Shown piece by piece: positions 9,371-17,508 of a DNA stretch of 64,000 nucleotides. Every line of letters begins with the position of its first letter. Within the stretch, counting starts at the first letter, position 1. Under the pieces are notes generated by a model, which was given only the letters and a program-made list of their open reading frames with translations, did no database searches and was not told the DNA's origin. The position numbers were made by a program, and so were the translations under genes. Source of the stretch: an uncultured Clostridia bacterium (GTDB lineage: Bacteria; Bacillota; Clostridia; TANB77; CAG-465); the NCBI GenBank assembly GCA_949106495.1, contig CARYZD010000005.1, forward strand, positions 71,482-135,481, written 5' to 3'.

Positions 9371-9520
9371 ATGAGACGAGAATTAAAAAGATATATTATT
9401 ATATGTACAATTATAATTTTTATAACTATTTTCAATATAATAATGCTTATACTTAATATTTACAATTTTAATAAATTAAATAAACATTATACCAATATAC
9501 AAATAGAAAAAGCTGAATAA
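9371..9520 (+). CDS. 49-residue single-pass membrane peptide
   Basis: ATG at 9371 to TAA at 9518-9520 encodes a peptide beginning MRRELKRY, then a very hydrophobic Ile-rich helix (about residues 8-32), then a polar tail ending QIEKAE. TGGAGG precedes the start by 9 nt, a TATACT promoter lies upstream and a strong terminator covers its stop codon. These signals make it a real small gene. Size and topology resemble small toxic or regulatory membrane peptides, but no homology is visible. Confidence 0.68.
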   Translation: MRRELKRYIIICTIIIFITIFNIIMLILNIYNFNKLNKHYTNIQIEKAE

Positions 9521-9535
9521 TAAATTCAGCTTTTT
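9507..9535. terminator. Bidirectional terminator
   Basis: Twelve base pairs (AAAAAGCTGAAT against ATTCAGCTTTTT) with a 5-nt loop lie between the small membrane peptide gene and the convergent gene at 9538. Poly-T follows the stem on both strands. Confidence 0.85.
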
Positions 9536-9537
9536 AA

Positions 9538-10428
9538 CTATTGTGTAACTTCTTGTACTATATTTCTTTGTCCATCATCAGTAATTCCTGCTCCCACATT
9601 TGGATTTATAGATGAATATGCAACATCAATTAAAAATATAATTACAAGTACTATACATACACATTCTCTTACTTGTTTAGGTATTTTAGAAATTAACGAC
9701 TGCATATGTGGTGCAACTACATATAAGCATAAACATCCTCCTATGCCAAATAGTGTTATACCTTCAAAACATATTCTACCATTTATATTTAGGAAATATC
9801 CTGTATAATCCCACCATCTCATACCATGACTAATTTCAAGATAAAGTGATGTAAAATATTCTATTGTTCCACAAAGTAACATTACAACAAAAAATGTAAT
9901 TATGGGATTATCTGTTATTTTTTTATACTTTTTTGGTAAGAAAAGTAAAAATAATATAACAATACATCCTGAGCCATATATTGGAAGCCATGGTCCAATC
10001 ATTGTTCCCCTATTTACAAATCGTCCATCTTTAAAAAGATAAATTGCTACTTCCCAAAGCCATCCAAAAAATGAAAAAGTAAAAAACATTAATATAAGTG
10101 ATGTTAAACTATACTTTTGATAGTAGTTAAACATTTCATCTGCATTTTTTAAATATCTTCTCTTTACTCCTGGATAACAATCATTATTTTCTGGATTTTC
10201 CATTAAATATGAATCATTTAACAACTCATATCCTTCTTGTTCATTCTCTTTATAGTCTCTTTTAGCTTCTGTATAAAATTCAACTATACTTGCTGTATAA
10301 TATGGGTTATATGCTATTACACCTAATATACCTAACGTTATTATGTCTAAAACTTGATAAATAAAAAATGATAAATCTAACATTAATAATTTTCTCTTTT
10401 TTCCATTCATCATTTTTCTTGAAAGCAT
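9538..10428 (-). CDS. CmpB/TMEM229-type (PF06541) membrane protein carrying the C-terminal end of a DUF975 domain
   Basis: The 296-residue reading frame begins with what looks like the last ~55 residues of a DUF975 domain (LSRKMMNGKKRKL through NPYYTASIVEFY). After a linker comes a PF06541 'putative ABC-transporter type IV' domain with FGWLWEVAIY, GRFVNRGTMIGPWLPIYG and MRWWDYTGYFLNINGRICFEG. About six membrane segments are visible. The DUF975 part continues in frame from the upstream gene at 10435; only TAG-GCT-ATA separates the two. I read the pair as one ancestral gene interrupted by an amber codon, or as split genes coupled by reinitiation at this ATG, which has only a weak AGG nearby. 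Confidence 0.75.
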   Translation of the reverse strand: MLSRKMMNGKKRKLLMLDLSFFIYQVLDIITLGILGVIAYNPYYTASIVEFYTEAKRDYKENEQEGYELLNDSYLMENPENNDCYPGVKRRYLKNADEMFNYYQKYSLTSLILMFFTFSFFGWLWEVAIYLFKDGRFVNRGTMIGPWLPIYGSGCIVILFLLFLPKKYKKITDNPIITFFVVMLLCGTIEYFTSLYLEISHGMRWWDYTGYFLNINGRICFEGITLFGIGGCLCLYVVAPHMQSLISKIPKQVRECVCIVLVIIFLIDVAYSSINPNVGAGITDDGQRNIVQEVTQ

Positions 10429-10434
10429 TATAGC

Positions 10435-11130
10435 CTATTTAGGTTTAATATTTGGATTTTCTGCCATTATCATTGGAACTAATCTATATGAATATTTTTT
10501 TATTAATCCTCCAATAATTGTAAAATCCCATAGTAATTGATATATATCTGTAAGCAGTATTGTTCTTACAACATTTAAATAGTTTTTCTTTTTAATTACA
10601 TCTACCATTCTTTTAAATGGTGTTTTATAATATATTCTTGATTCCATAAATACTCTTGCTTGGCACACCTTAAGTGGTTTTGCAATAAATATTTTATATA
10701 AAAATTGTATTAGTAATATTATTATTCCTAAAGTAATTGTTTTCTTTGATGTTACAAAAAAGTCTACTATATATTTAACTATCTTAAATAAAAATTGTTC
10801 AGCATGAGTTATACCATCAAATATTGTTCTAAAAAATCCTCCTGTTACACTCTCTTTAAATTTTACTTCTTCAATCTTATCTGTTTTAAAAATTAAATTT
10901 AATACTTCTGCTGTGACATCCAAATTCGAACCAGATATTAAATCACTTTCTATATCACTAACTTCACTTTGGATAACTGCGTCTTCTCTTAATAAATTCT
11001 TAAGTCCATTAAATGAAGTTGTATAACTTCCTGCAACAATCATCATAATAAGACAAACAAATACTAATGTAAAATAGTTTTTTCTTATTGTATTTCTTGC
11101 CTGTTTTCTAATCTCTTTATTCGATTTCAT
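10435..11130 (-). CDS. DUF975 family membrane protein, truncated by an in-frame TAG
   Basis: The 231-residue product starts with the DUF975 signature NKEIRKQARNTIRKNYF, has membrane segments at about 20-40, 130-150 and 195-215, and ends with YRLVPMIMAENPNIKPK. In DUF975 proteins the motif AENPN is normally followed by several polar residues, then AI-LSRK-MM-G. That continuation lies in frame directly after the TAG, in the gene at 9538. The gene has its own AGGAG site, so the 5' part is expressed. Function of DUF975 is not established. Confidence 0.8.
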   Translation of the reverse strand: MKSNKEIRKQARNTIRKNYFTLVFVCLIMMIVAGSYTTSFNGLKNLLREDAVIQSEVSDIESDLISGSNLDVTAEVLNLIFKTDKIEEVKFKESVTGGFFRTIFDGITHAEQFLFKIVKYIVDFFVTSKKTITLGIIILLIQFLYKIFIAKPLKVCQARVFMESRIYYKTPFKRMVDVIKKKNYLNVVRTILLTDIYQLLWDFTIIGGLIKKYSYRLVPMIMAENPNIKPK

Positions 11131-11216
11131 AAAGCATTTCTCCTATAAATTATATTAGCATAATTTATAATATTTTACAATATATTTTCTGACAAAAGCA
11201 GACACAATAATGTCTG

Positions 11217-12410
11217 TTAATTTTTATAATTTTTCTCAATTAATTTTAATTGTATATATACTATAACACACATTGGTAAAAATATACCACAAACACCTGC
11301 TAAAGCATACTGTAACTTTATATTACCCAAATAATTTATAACATATACAAGTGGTATATATAAGAATCTTGCACCAGTTGATGCAACAGACATTACACTA
11401 GTTTGAATTTCATTTCCAGTTGACTCTTGTAAAGATGTACTTAAATTGGCTTCTACAAGTCCATGAACAAAACCATTTAAAGCAAATAACCATACTGTTA
11501 TAATATTTGTTTTAAATACTAAAACAAACATCCATAAAAATTCAATAAATATTGGAATAATAAACTTATTAGATGTTTTAGAGTTTATCATCTTTTCTGA
11601 TACTTTTCCTCCAATTATTTGCATTATTTGATTTAATACCCATCCCATACTTACAATTTCAATAGGAACTCCTACCATTATTAGAAGTGGAGTAAATACC
11701 CAAATTTGTGAATGTGTAATCTCTTTTCCTAAGATGTAACTTATTAAATATGTTCTTGCCTTTTTTTCTCTAACTATTTCTTTTATAGTGAAGATAATAT
11801 CTTTTAATGGATTTTTATGTTTTACTTCTGCCTTTTTGTTATAATCTTTTATTCCAAATGCAATTATTCCACCTAAAAAATATGGAATAAAAGAAAGTCC
11901 TATTGTAAGTCTTAAGCTATATTTTGCAATAAATCCACCAAGTACTACGACAATTAATAATGCTACATATCTTGCTGTATGTATTTTTACATTAATTTTT
12001 CTAAATAATTTTCCAGACTCATCAAGTTTGTCGCAATTAAATTTAATGAAACTCTGGTCAACTCCATTTGTCATTGCCATAAATACACCTAATAAACATT
12101 CAGATAAAAGTACCATATATACATCTTGCGAAAATGCATATATAATAAATACAATTGCAACACCAATGTCCCCAATTATATTTAATGCTTTCCTGTTAAA
12201 TCTATCTGCAATATATCCCATTGGAATATCTAGACACACTATTACAATTGTGAAAGCCATCTGTACGAAGCCAATAGCAGTTTGATTCATTCCAATTGAG
12301 TTCCAAAAAATTGTTATTGTTGCAACAGAAAAACCAGCTCCAATAGAAGTTAATATAGTTTCTAAAATTATTCTAATTAAGTTTTTTCTGTATTCATTTT
12401 TAGAAATCAT
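11217..12410 (-). CDS. Major facilitator superfamily transporter (drug-efflux-like)
   Basis: The 397-residue product has twelve hydrophobic segments and the MFS motif A variant GYIADRFNRKAL after helix 2 (about residues 65-76). Such proteins export drugs or other small molecules by proton antiport. Start is supported by AAGGAGGAG. The gene sits behind a ~165-nt leader with promoter, terminator hairpin and mutually exclusive antiterminator, an arrangement common for antibiotic-inducible efflux genes. Substrate unknown. Confidence 0.88.
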   Translation of the reverse strand: MISKNEYRKNLIRIILETILTSIGAGFSVATITIFWNSIGMNQTAIGFVQMAFTIVIVCLDIPMGYIADRFNRKALNIIGDIGVAIVFIIYAFSQDVYMVLLSECLLGVFMAMTNGVDQSFIKFNCDKLDESGKLFRKINVKIHTARYVALLIVVVLGGFIAKYSLRLTIGLSFIPYFLGGIIAFGIKDYNKKAEVKHKNPLKDIIFTIKEIVREKKARTYLISYILGKEITHSQIWVFTPLLIMVGVPIEIVSMGWVLNQIMQIIGGKVSEKMINSKTSNKFIIPIFIEFLWMFVLVFKTNIITVWLFALNGFVHGLVEANLSTSLQESTGNEIQTSVMSVASTGARFLYIPLVYVINYLGNIKLQYALAGVCGIFLPMCVIVYIQLKLIEKNYKN

Positions 12411-12612
12411 AACATCTCCTCCTTTCTTTTTTAATTGGATACACTAAAAAAGTAAAAAAAGACCCATAGATTTGTCTTTTTAAGACTCCTCTATGAGTTT
12501 ATACGCTCAAATAAAGTGTACCAATTTTTTAATTGGCTGTGTAGCTTCCTTTATAGGTTATACACACTCTTAATGTTTTATTATTATAACATAGCATTTG
12601 TAATTATGTCAA
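12411..12612 (-). promoter_or_regulatory. Promoter and structured attenuator leader of the MFS gene
   Basis: The promoter is TTGACA (12607-12612), 18 bp, TATAAT (12583-12588). The ~165-nt leader contains a TGTGTA/TACACA hairpin enclosing CCT/AGG, a CCAATT/AATTGG hairpin, then the segment ACTCATAGA (minus strand, 12490-12498). That segment can pair along nine positions with TCTATGGGT (12462-12470), overlapping the 3' arm of the terminator at 12454-12483. Terminator and antiterminator are therefore mutually exclusive. No convincing leader peptide with a ribosome binding site was found, so the sensed signal is unknown. Confidence 0.7.
12454..12483 (-). terminator. Attenuator terminator in the MFS leader
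   Basis: On the minus strand AAAAAGAC and GTCTTTTT form the stem with a 10-nt loop, followed by further T residues. It ends about 45 nt before the transporter start codon. Confidence 0.72.
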
Positions 12613-12641
12613 GTAATATTTTAATAATTATATTTAAACAC

Positions 12642-12661
12642 AAAAAAGAGTAGATTACTCT
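12642..12661 (-). terminator. Terminator of the deformylase gene
   Basis: On the minus strand AGAGTA-ATC-TACTCT is followed by TTTTT and overlaps the TAG stop of def. The stem is short (6 bp) but the T-tract is good. Confidence 0.65.
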
Positions 12662-13206
12662 ACCCTTTCAAATTAAATTTTTTTACCATATTTTTAGTTG
12701 CAAATTTACCTTCTACTTTATCTAAGAATACTATACCGTCTAAATGGTCTACCTCGTGTTGAACAAGTCTTGCAAAATATCCATTTACAACTCTTTGTAC
12801 CTTAGTTCCTTTTTCAGTATAATATTCTAAAAATATAGATTTATATCTTTTAACTTTTCCTGTGATTTCTGGAACACTAGCACAAGCTTCATATTGTAAA
12901 TCTGTATCTGCTCCATTAATTATTTTTAATCTAGGATTAATCATTACTGTTAATGGTATTTCTTCCATATCTTTATAGCTATTATTACCATTTTCATTTA
13001 ATTTAACTTTAATTGCAATTATTCTTAAATCCACACCAACTTGTGGTGCTGCAAGACCGAATGCACCTTCATATTCTAATGTTGTCTTTAAATCTTCTAT
13101 GAATTCTACTAATTCAGGTTCTTTTATTCCGTTTTAAATCCACTTCTTTGCATTTCTTTTCTAATATAGGATTTCCTATCTCACTAATTTTTAAAACTCT
13201 TTTCAT
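12660..13206 (-). CDS. def: Peptide deformylase, requires a +1 frameshift at a CGG codon
   Basis: Translation starts at ATG 13206 (or 13212), with AAGGAA just upstream. The first 25 codons give MKRVLKISEIGNPIL... up to VDLK. The next codon is CGG (13129-13131), after which the zero frame stops in five codons. Skipping the C, so that GGA is read, gives one open frame of about 181 residues with all three deformylase metal-site motifs: GLAAPQVG, EACASVPE (variant of EGCLS, Cys kept) and HEVDHLDG. Deformylase removes formyl from N-terminal Met with an Fe/Zn centre. The downstream part has no start with a ribosome binding site. Either programmed frameshifting, a 1-base indel, or a decayed copy; the intact motifs favour a working gene. 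Confidence 0.82.
13129..13131 (-). other. CGG codon at the def frameshift site
   Basis: Zero frame reads TTA-AAA-CGG-AAT and reaches TGA at 13114-13116. Moving +1 reads TTA-AAA-(C)-GGA-ATA-AAA-GAA and stays open to the def stop at 12660. Confidence 0.8.
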
Positions 13207-13292
13207 TTTCATACTTCCTTAAATATTAATCTTTAGAATATCATTATAATGTTATGTTAACATTATAACATTTAGTGATATATATGTCAAAC

Positions 13293-13330
13293 AAAAAAGA
13301 AGAGCAAACATTATATTCACTCTTCTTTTC
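13293..13330 (-). terminator. Terminator after tRNA-Arg
   Basis: On the minus strand AAAGAAGAG pairs with CTCTTCTTT around a 15-nt loop and is followed by TTT. It lies just past the CCA end of the tRNA. Confidence 0.75.
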
Positions 13331-13335
13331 TATTT

Positions 13336-13412
<77 letters not shown>

Positions 13413-13494
13413 ATCAGTACCTGTTTGGTACTCTAATATAATAACACAGTACGACCTAAAAATCAAGTATTTTTTTACATATTTTTATAATTTT

Positions 13495-14613
13495 CTATAA
13501 ATTATTAGTATCAATTACAAATAAAGGTACTTCCATTTCTTCTTTAGTCAAGCCTGCATGTCTTGCCTCCATAAGGAATCCACCTTTTTCCCACTCTATC
13601 GCTTTATCTGAAATTGCAAAAGCCATATATTCTCCTACAACGTCATCTATTCTAGAATTTTTTATACCTTTTCCAAATAGTTCTTTTTCAAGTATTTCCT
13701 TTTTAGACATAAGTATAAAATCTTTTCCAAAAATTTTGTTAAATTCTTGTGGAAATATATTAATATATTCTTCTTTTACAAAGAAATTTACAGCTCTTGA
13801 TTCTATACTTGGTTTTCTTACTAACATATCTTGTATTTTAGGATAATCTTCTAAGTATACAGCTTGTATATCAACTAAACCATGGTCTGCCATAACTACA
13901 ATTAATGTATCGTCTAATATTTCAGCTAATTCACAGACCAAACTATTTATATATCTTATATTTTCTTTTACATACTCATGGTCTACACCAAGTGCATGCA
14001 TTACTGAGTCTGGTTCTTCAAGATATGTATAAATAAAATCTTGAACATCATTTTTAGCTATTTCTTTTACTCTTTGTAGCATTTCTTCACAGCTATATAC
14101 AAATTCATCTGTATCTGAATATTTAGATATATCATGAGAAGTAACAACACCGTTTGTAGTTTCTTTAATAATATCAAAAATATGTTTATATCCCATATAT
14201 TTTTGAGCTGCATTACAATCTGCTACTTCCTCATTACTATCTTGATATTTATTTGTAAATACAGTAATATTTGCATCATATTCTTTAAAGTACATATCCC
14301 ATCCAAGCCATGCATGTTCAATAGGTGTTTTACCACTTTCTATTGTTGGTATTGCACACCCTGTTGTACTAGGACATACTGAAGAAATTGGTCCTTCATA
14401 ATGCTTCATTAAAAAGTCTGTATCTCTTAAGTGTTCTTTTATAGATGATACACCCATTCCATCAAATACCATAAGTACAATATTTTTAAATCTCTTTTCT
14501 AGTTTTTTATCTAATAGTTCTAAACTTTTATGTCCATTATCATAACCATAATATTTAAGTATTGATGATATAACAGATAATATACTATTATCATAATCTG
14601 GGTATTTAATCAT
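13495..14613 (-). CDS. Alkaline-phosphatase-superfamily phosphodiesterase/phosphatase
   Basis: The 372-residue protein belongs to the type I phosphodiesterase/nucleotide pyrophosphatase branch of the alkaline phosphatase superfamily. Metal-binding elements are VFDGMGVSS (about 49-57), the nucleophile region CPSTTGCAIPT (about 97-107, Thr expected), LGVDHE, MADHGLVD (about 239-246) and RHAGLTKEE (about 349). No signal peptide is evident, so it probably acts in the cytoplasm. It lies 13 nt downstream of the ABC-F gene on the same strand and is probably cotranscribed. Substrate unknown. Confidence 0.85.
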   Translation of the reverse strand: MIKYPDYDNSILSVISSILKYYGYDNGHKSLELLDKKLEKRFKNIVLMVFDGMGVSSIKEHLRDTDFLMKHYEGPISSVCPSTTGCAIPTIESGKTPIEHAWLGWDMYFKEYDANITVFTNKYQDSNEEVADCNAAQKYMGYKHIFDIIKETTNGVVTSHDISKYSDTDEFVYSCEEMLQRVKEIAKNDVQDFIYTYLEEPDSVMHALGVDHEYVKENIRYINSLVCELAEILDDTLIVVMADHGLVDIQAVYLEDYPKIQDMLVRKPSIESRAVNFFVKEEYINIFPQEFNKIFGKDFILMSKKEILEKELFGKGIKNSRIDDVVGEYMAFAISDKAIEWEKGGFLMEARHAGLTKEEMEVPLFVIDTNNL

Positions 14614-14626
14614 ATATAATTGCCTC

Positions 14627-16237
14627 CTATAGACTCTTTTCCTTTTTCATTAAGTCAGAGTTTTGCTCTAAGTACTCATCATAAGTACATCTTTTATCTA
14701 CAATTCCATCTTCTGTAATCTCAATTATTCTATTTGCTACAGTTTGAACAAATTGATGGTCATGTGATACAAATACAAGTTCTGCATTTGTTCTAATTAA
14801 GCCTTCATTTAAAGCTGTAATACTTTCAAGATCTAAATGGTTTGTTGGCTCGTCTAAGAATAATAAGTTTGGTGCTTCAAGCATTGCTCTTGCAAACATA
14901 CATCTTGCTTTTTCTCCACCAGAAAGTACACCGATTTTCTTTAACGCTTCGTCTCCTGAAAATAACATTCTTCCAAGGAAACTTCTAACAACAGTTTCAT
15001 CTGTTATACCATAGTCATCTCTTAACCATTCTGTTATATTTTTATCTACTTTAAAATATTCTTCATTATCTTGTGGTACATATGATGGTTTTATTGTTTG
15101 ACCAAATGTAATTGTTCCAGTATCTGGTTTAACTTTTCCCATTATTATATTAAATAATGCAGTTTTAGCAATTCCATTTGCACCTACTAATGCTATTTTA
15201 TCTCCTTTTAATATTTTAAAAGAAACATTTTTTAATAATTGTTCTCCATCAACATTTAATGATACATCTTCTACAGATAATATCTCTCTACCAGATTCCC
15301 TTTCAGGTTTAAAATCTATAAATGGATATCTTCTAGTAGATGGTTTTATTTCATCTAATTCAATTTTTTCTAATGTTTTCTTTCTTGATGTAGCTTGTTT
15401 AGACTTAGAAGCATTTGCGCTAAATCTTCTAATAAAGTCTTCAAGTTCTTTAATTTTTTCTTCTTTTTTCTTATTTGCATCTTTCATTTGTTTTAATGCA
15501 AGTTGAGAAGATTCATACCAGAAATCATAGTTTCCAACAAATATATTAATTTTTCCATAGTCTATATCTAAAATATGTGTACATACTTTATTTAAGAAAT
15601 ATCTATCGTGAGATACTACAATTACTGTATTTTCAAAATTAATTAAAAACTCTTCAAGCCAGCTTATTGCTGCCATGTCTAGGTTATTTGTTGGTTCATC
15701 AAGTATTAATACATCTGGATTTCCAAATAATGCTTGTGCAAGTAATACTTTAACTTTTTCAGGTCCAGATAATTCTTTCATTAAGCATTCATGATATTCT
15801 GTATCAATTCCAAGTCCTGTTAATAATTGTGCTGCATCAGTATCTGCCATCCACCCATTTAATTCTGCAAACTCTGCTTCTAGTTCTCCTGCTCTTATTC
15901 CGTCCTCATCACTAAAATCTGGTTTTGCATATAATGCATCTTTTTCTTGCATTATTTCATATAATCTCTCATTACCACGTATAACTGTATCAATAACTTT
16001 TACTTCATCATACATATAGTGATCTTGTTTTAATATACCAAGTCTTTCGTCTTTTGTTTTATACACTTCTCCTTCACTTGGTTCTAAATCCCCTGTTAAT
16101 ACTTTTAAAAATGTAGATTTACCGGCACCATTAGCACCAATAACTCCATAACAGTTGCCAGGTGTAAACTTTACGTTTACATCTTCATATAATACTCTTT
16201 TTCCAAATCTTACTGTAACTCCGTTTGTTCCTAACAT
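14627..16237 (-). CDS. ABC-F family ATPase (YkpA/YbiT-like) with one degenerate ATP site
   Basis: The 536-residue product has two ABC domains joined by a charged linker (about 240-300), with no membrane segments: the ABC-F pattern of ribosome-associated translation factors. Domain 1 has Walker A GANGAGKST (about 34), a nonstandard signature LSGPEK (about 155) and LILDEPTNNLD. Domain 2 has Walker A GANGIAKT (about 350), with Ala in place of the Gly before Lys, and a normal LSGGEK signature (about 440) followed by LDEPTNHLD. The two deviating elements belong to the same composite ATP site. It most resembles the YkpA/YbiT subgroup rather than resistance ABC-Fs. AAGGAGAG precedes the start. Confidence 0.92.
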   Translation of the reverse strand: MLGTNGVTVRFGKRVLYEDVNVKFTPGNCYGVIGANGAGKSTFLKVLTGDLEPSEGEVYKTKDERLGILKQDHYMYDEVKVIDTVIRGNERLYEIMQEKDALYAKPDFSDEDGIRAGELEAEFAELNGWMADTDAAQLLTGLGIDTEYHECLMKELSGPEKVKVLLAQALFGNPDVLILDEPTNNLDMAAISWLEEFLINFENTVIVVSHDRYFLNKVCTHILDIDYGKINIFVGNYDFWYESSQLALKQMKDANKKKEEKIKELEDFIRRFSANASKSKQATSRKKTLEKIELDEIKPSTRRYPFIDFKPERESGREILSVEDVSLNVDGEQLLKNVSFKILKGDKIALVGANGIAKTALFNIIMGKVKPDTGTITFGQTIKPSYVPQDNEEYFKVDKNITEWLRDDYGITDETVVRSFLGRMLFSGDEALKKIGVLSGGEKARCMFARAMLEAPNLLFLDEPTNHLDLESITALNEGLIRTNAELVFVSHDHQFVQTVANRIIEITEDGIVDKRCTYDEYLEQNSDLMKKEKSL

Positions 16238-16308
16238 TTTACTCTCCTTTAAAATACCAGTATATTTTACTATAAAACTAAAAAAAAAGCAAGTTCATAA
16301 TATATCAT

Positions 16309-16343
16309 AAAAAGACTTGAAACATTATTGTTCCAAGTCTTTT
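16309..16343 (-). terminator. Terminator between the 16357 gene and the ABC-F gene
   Basis: On the minus strand AAAAGACTTG-g-AAC and GTT-t-CAAGTCTTTT pair, followed by TA; poly-T lies within the 3' arm. Confidence 0.78.
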
Positions 16344-16356
16344 GGTATTTTTAGTT

Positions 16357-17400
16357 TTATATCTCATTATCTTTCTCATTTAATTTAGCTATTGTTTCTT
16401 CTCTATTTTTCTTAGACATAGCTGTTACATTTTCATTAGTATATCCAACTAATGCTTCTGGTCTTCTTCCAACTAATTCGTTAAATGTATTTGTATATTG
16501 TTCATTATTTGCTTTTCCAGAAGCAGAAACTTGTGCTATTGTATGTAATCTTCCATCTTTAGTCATCATCATTATTGACATAGTAGATTTAACTCCATTT
16601 ACATAGTTATCATGTAAGTATATCCAAGCTATATCTTTATATTTTATTACATCATATGGTGCACAATAACTTACTAAATAATTATCCATAAATAATACTT
16701 TAGTTTTATTAAATTCAGCATTGTTTCCTGAAGATAATTCTAATGCAATTTGAGTTAAATCATACTTTTTAGCAATTTTATTTACACTAAATCTAGTACT
16801 TATTAAATTAATAATAAAGCATATTAATAAAATATTTGTTGCCATAGCTGCCATTGCGCCAATACCATAAAATATTTGGTAACTATCATTTGGTGTCTTT
16901 TTAGCATTTAAAACATATGGTACAAATGCCTCATTGAAATTATATGAGTTTAAGTCTTCTGTCTCATATATTTCATTATATGTATCAATTGCAAGTTGTT
17001 TTAAATCTGATGGCATATTCTCTGTTACACCCTTCATTTCAACAAACTCTAATTCCTCATCTTCTTCCCATTGTTTTGATATATCATTATATTGAGATTT
17101 AGATAAATTTAAAACAAACAAATAATTTTCTCCAAGAGCCAAATAATATTCATCTGTAACACTACTATCTACACTATATGTAGCAAAACAATCTGTAATT
17201 GCATAAATTTTACTATTTGCATATACTTGTGTATCTGTAACATCTTCAATGTTTACATCACTTGATATTTTTCTTGATTTTATAATAGTACCAAGTGCAA
17301 AGCAAAATATACAAACTAGTAAAGTAACAAGTGCAATATTTCTCATATACTTGTTTTTTCTAAATACTTTTAATAATTGTTTTTTATTTTCATTTTCCAT
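16357..17400 (-). CDS. Two-helix membrane protein of unknown function
   Basis: The product is 347 residues from ATG 17400, chosen because AGGTGAT lies 7 nt upstream; a GTG inside that site would add four residues but is not credible. Hydrophobic segments lie at about 18-40 and 182-205. The region between them is probably extracytoplasmic and acidic. The C-terminal ~140 residues are predicted cytoplasmic and contain YKDIAWIYLHDNY and GRLHTIAQVS, a pattern like PH-type domains in related clostridial membrane proteins. No confident family. Confidence 0.72.
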   Translation of the reverse strand: MENENKKQLLKVFRKNKYMRNIALVTLLVCIFCFALGTIIKSRKISSDVNIEDVTDTQVYANSKIYAITDCFATYSVDSSVTDEYYLALGENYLFVLNLSKSQYNDISKQWEEDEELEFVEMKGVTENMPSDLKQLAIDTYNEIYETEDLNSYNFNEAFVPYVLNAKKTPNDSYQIFYGIGAMAAMATNILLICFIINLISTRFSVNKIAKKYDLTQIALELSSGNNAEFNKTKVLFMDNYLVSYCAPYDVIKYKDIAWIYLHDNYVNGVKSTMSIMMMTKDGRLHTIAQVSASGKANNEQYTNTFNELVGRRPEALVGYTNENVTAMSKKNREETIAKLNEKDNEI

Positions 17401-17508
17401 AATATAAATCACCTATTATAATATTACAATACAGAAAAAACTTTGTCAATAATTATTAGTTATTGATTTTTTTATTATTTTATTGTAGCATTAAATTGGT
17501 GATAAATT

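Noticed and set aside
12411..12600. T-box, guanidine or other known riboswitch upstream of the MFS gene
   Set aside because: I found no T-box TGGNACCGCG element or guanidine-class conserved motif; only alternative hairpins are supported.
12660..13034. Independent short deformylase starting at GTG 13034
   Set aside because: The GTG has no ribosome binding site and the protein would lack the GLAAPQVG motif, which lies upstream in the same frame.
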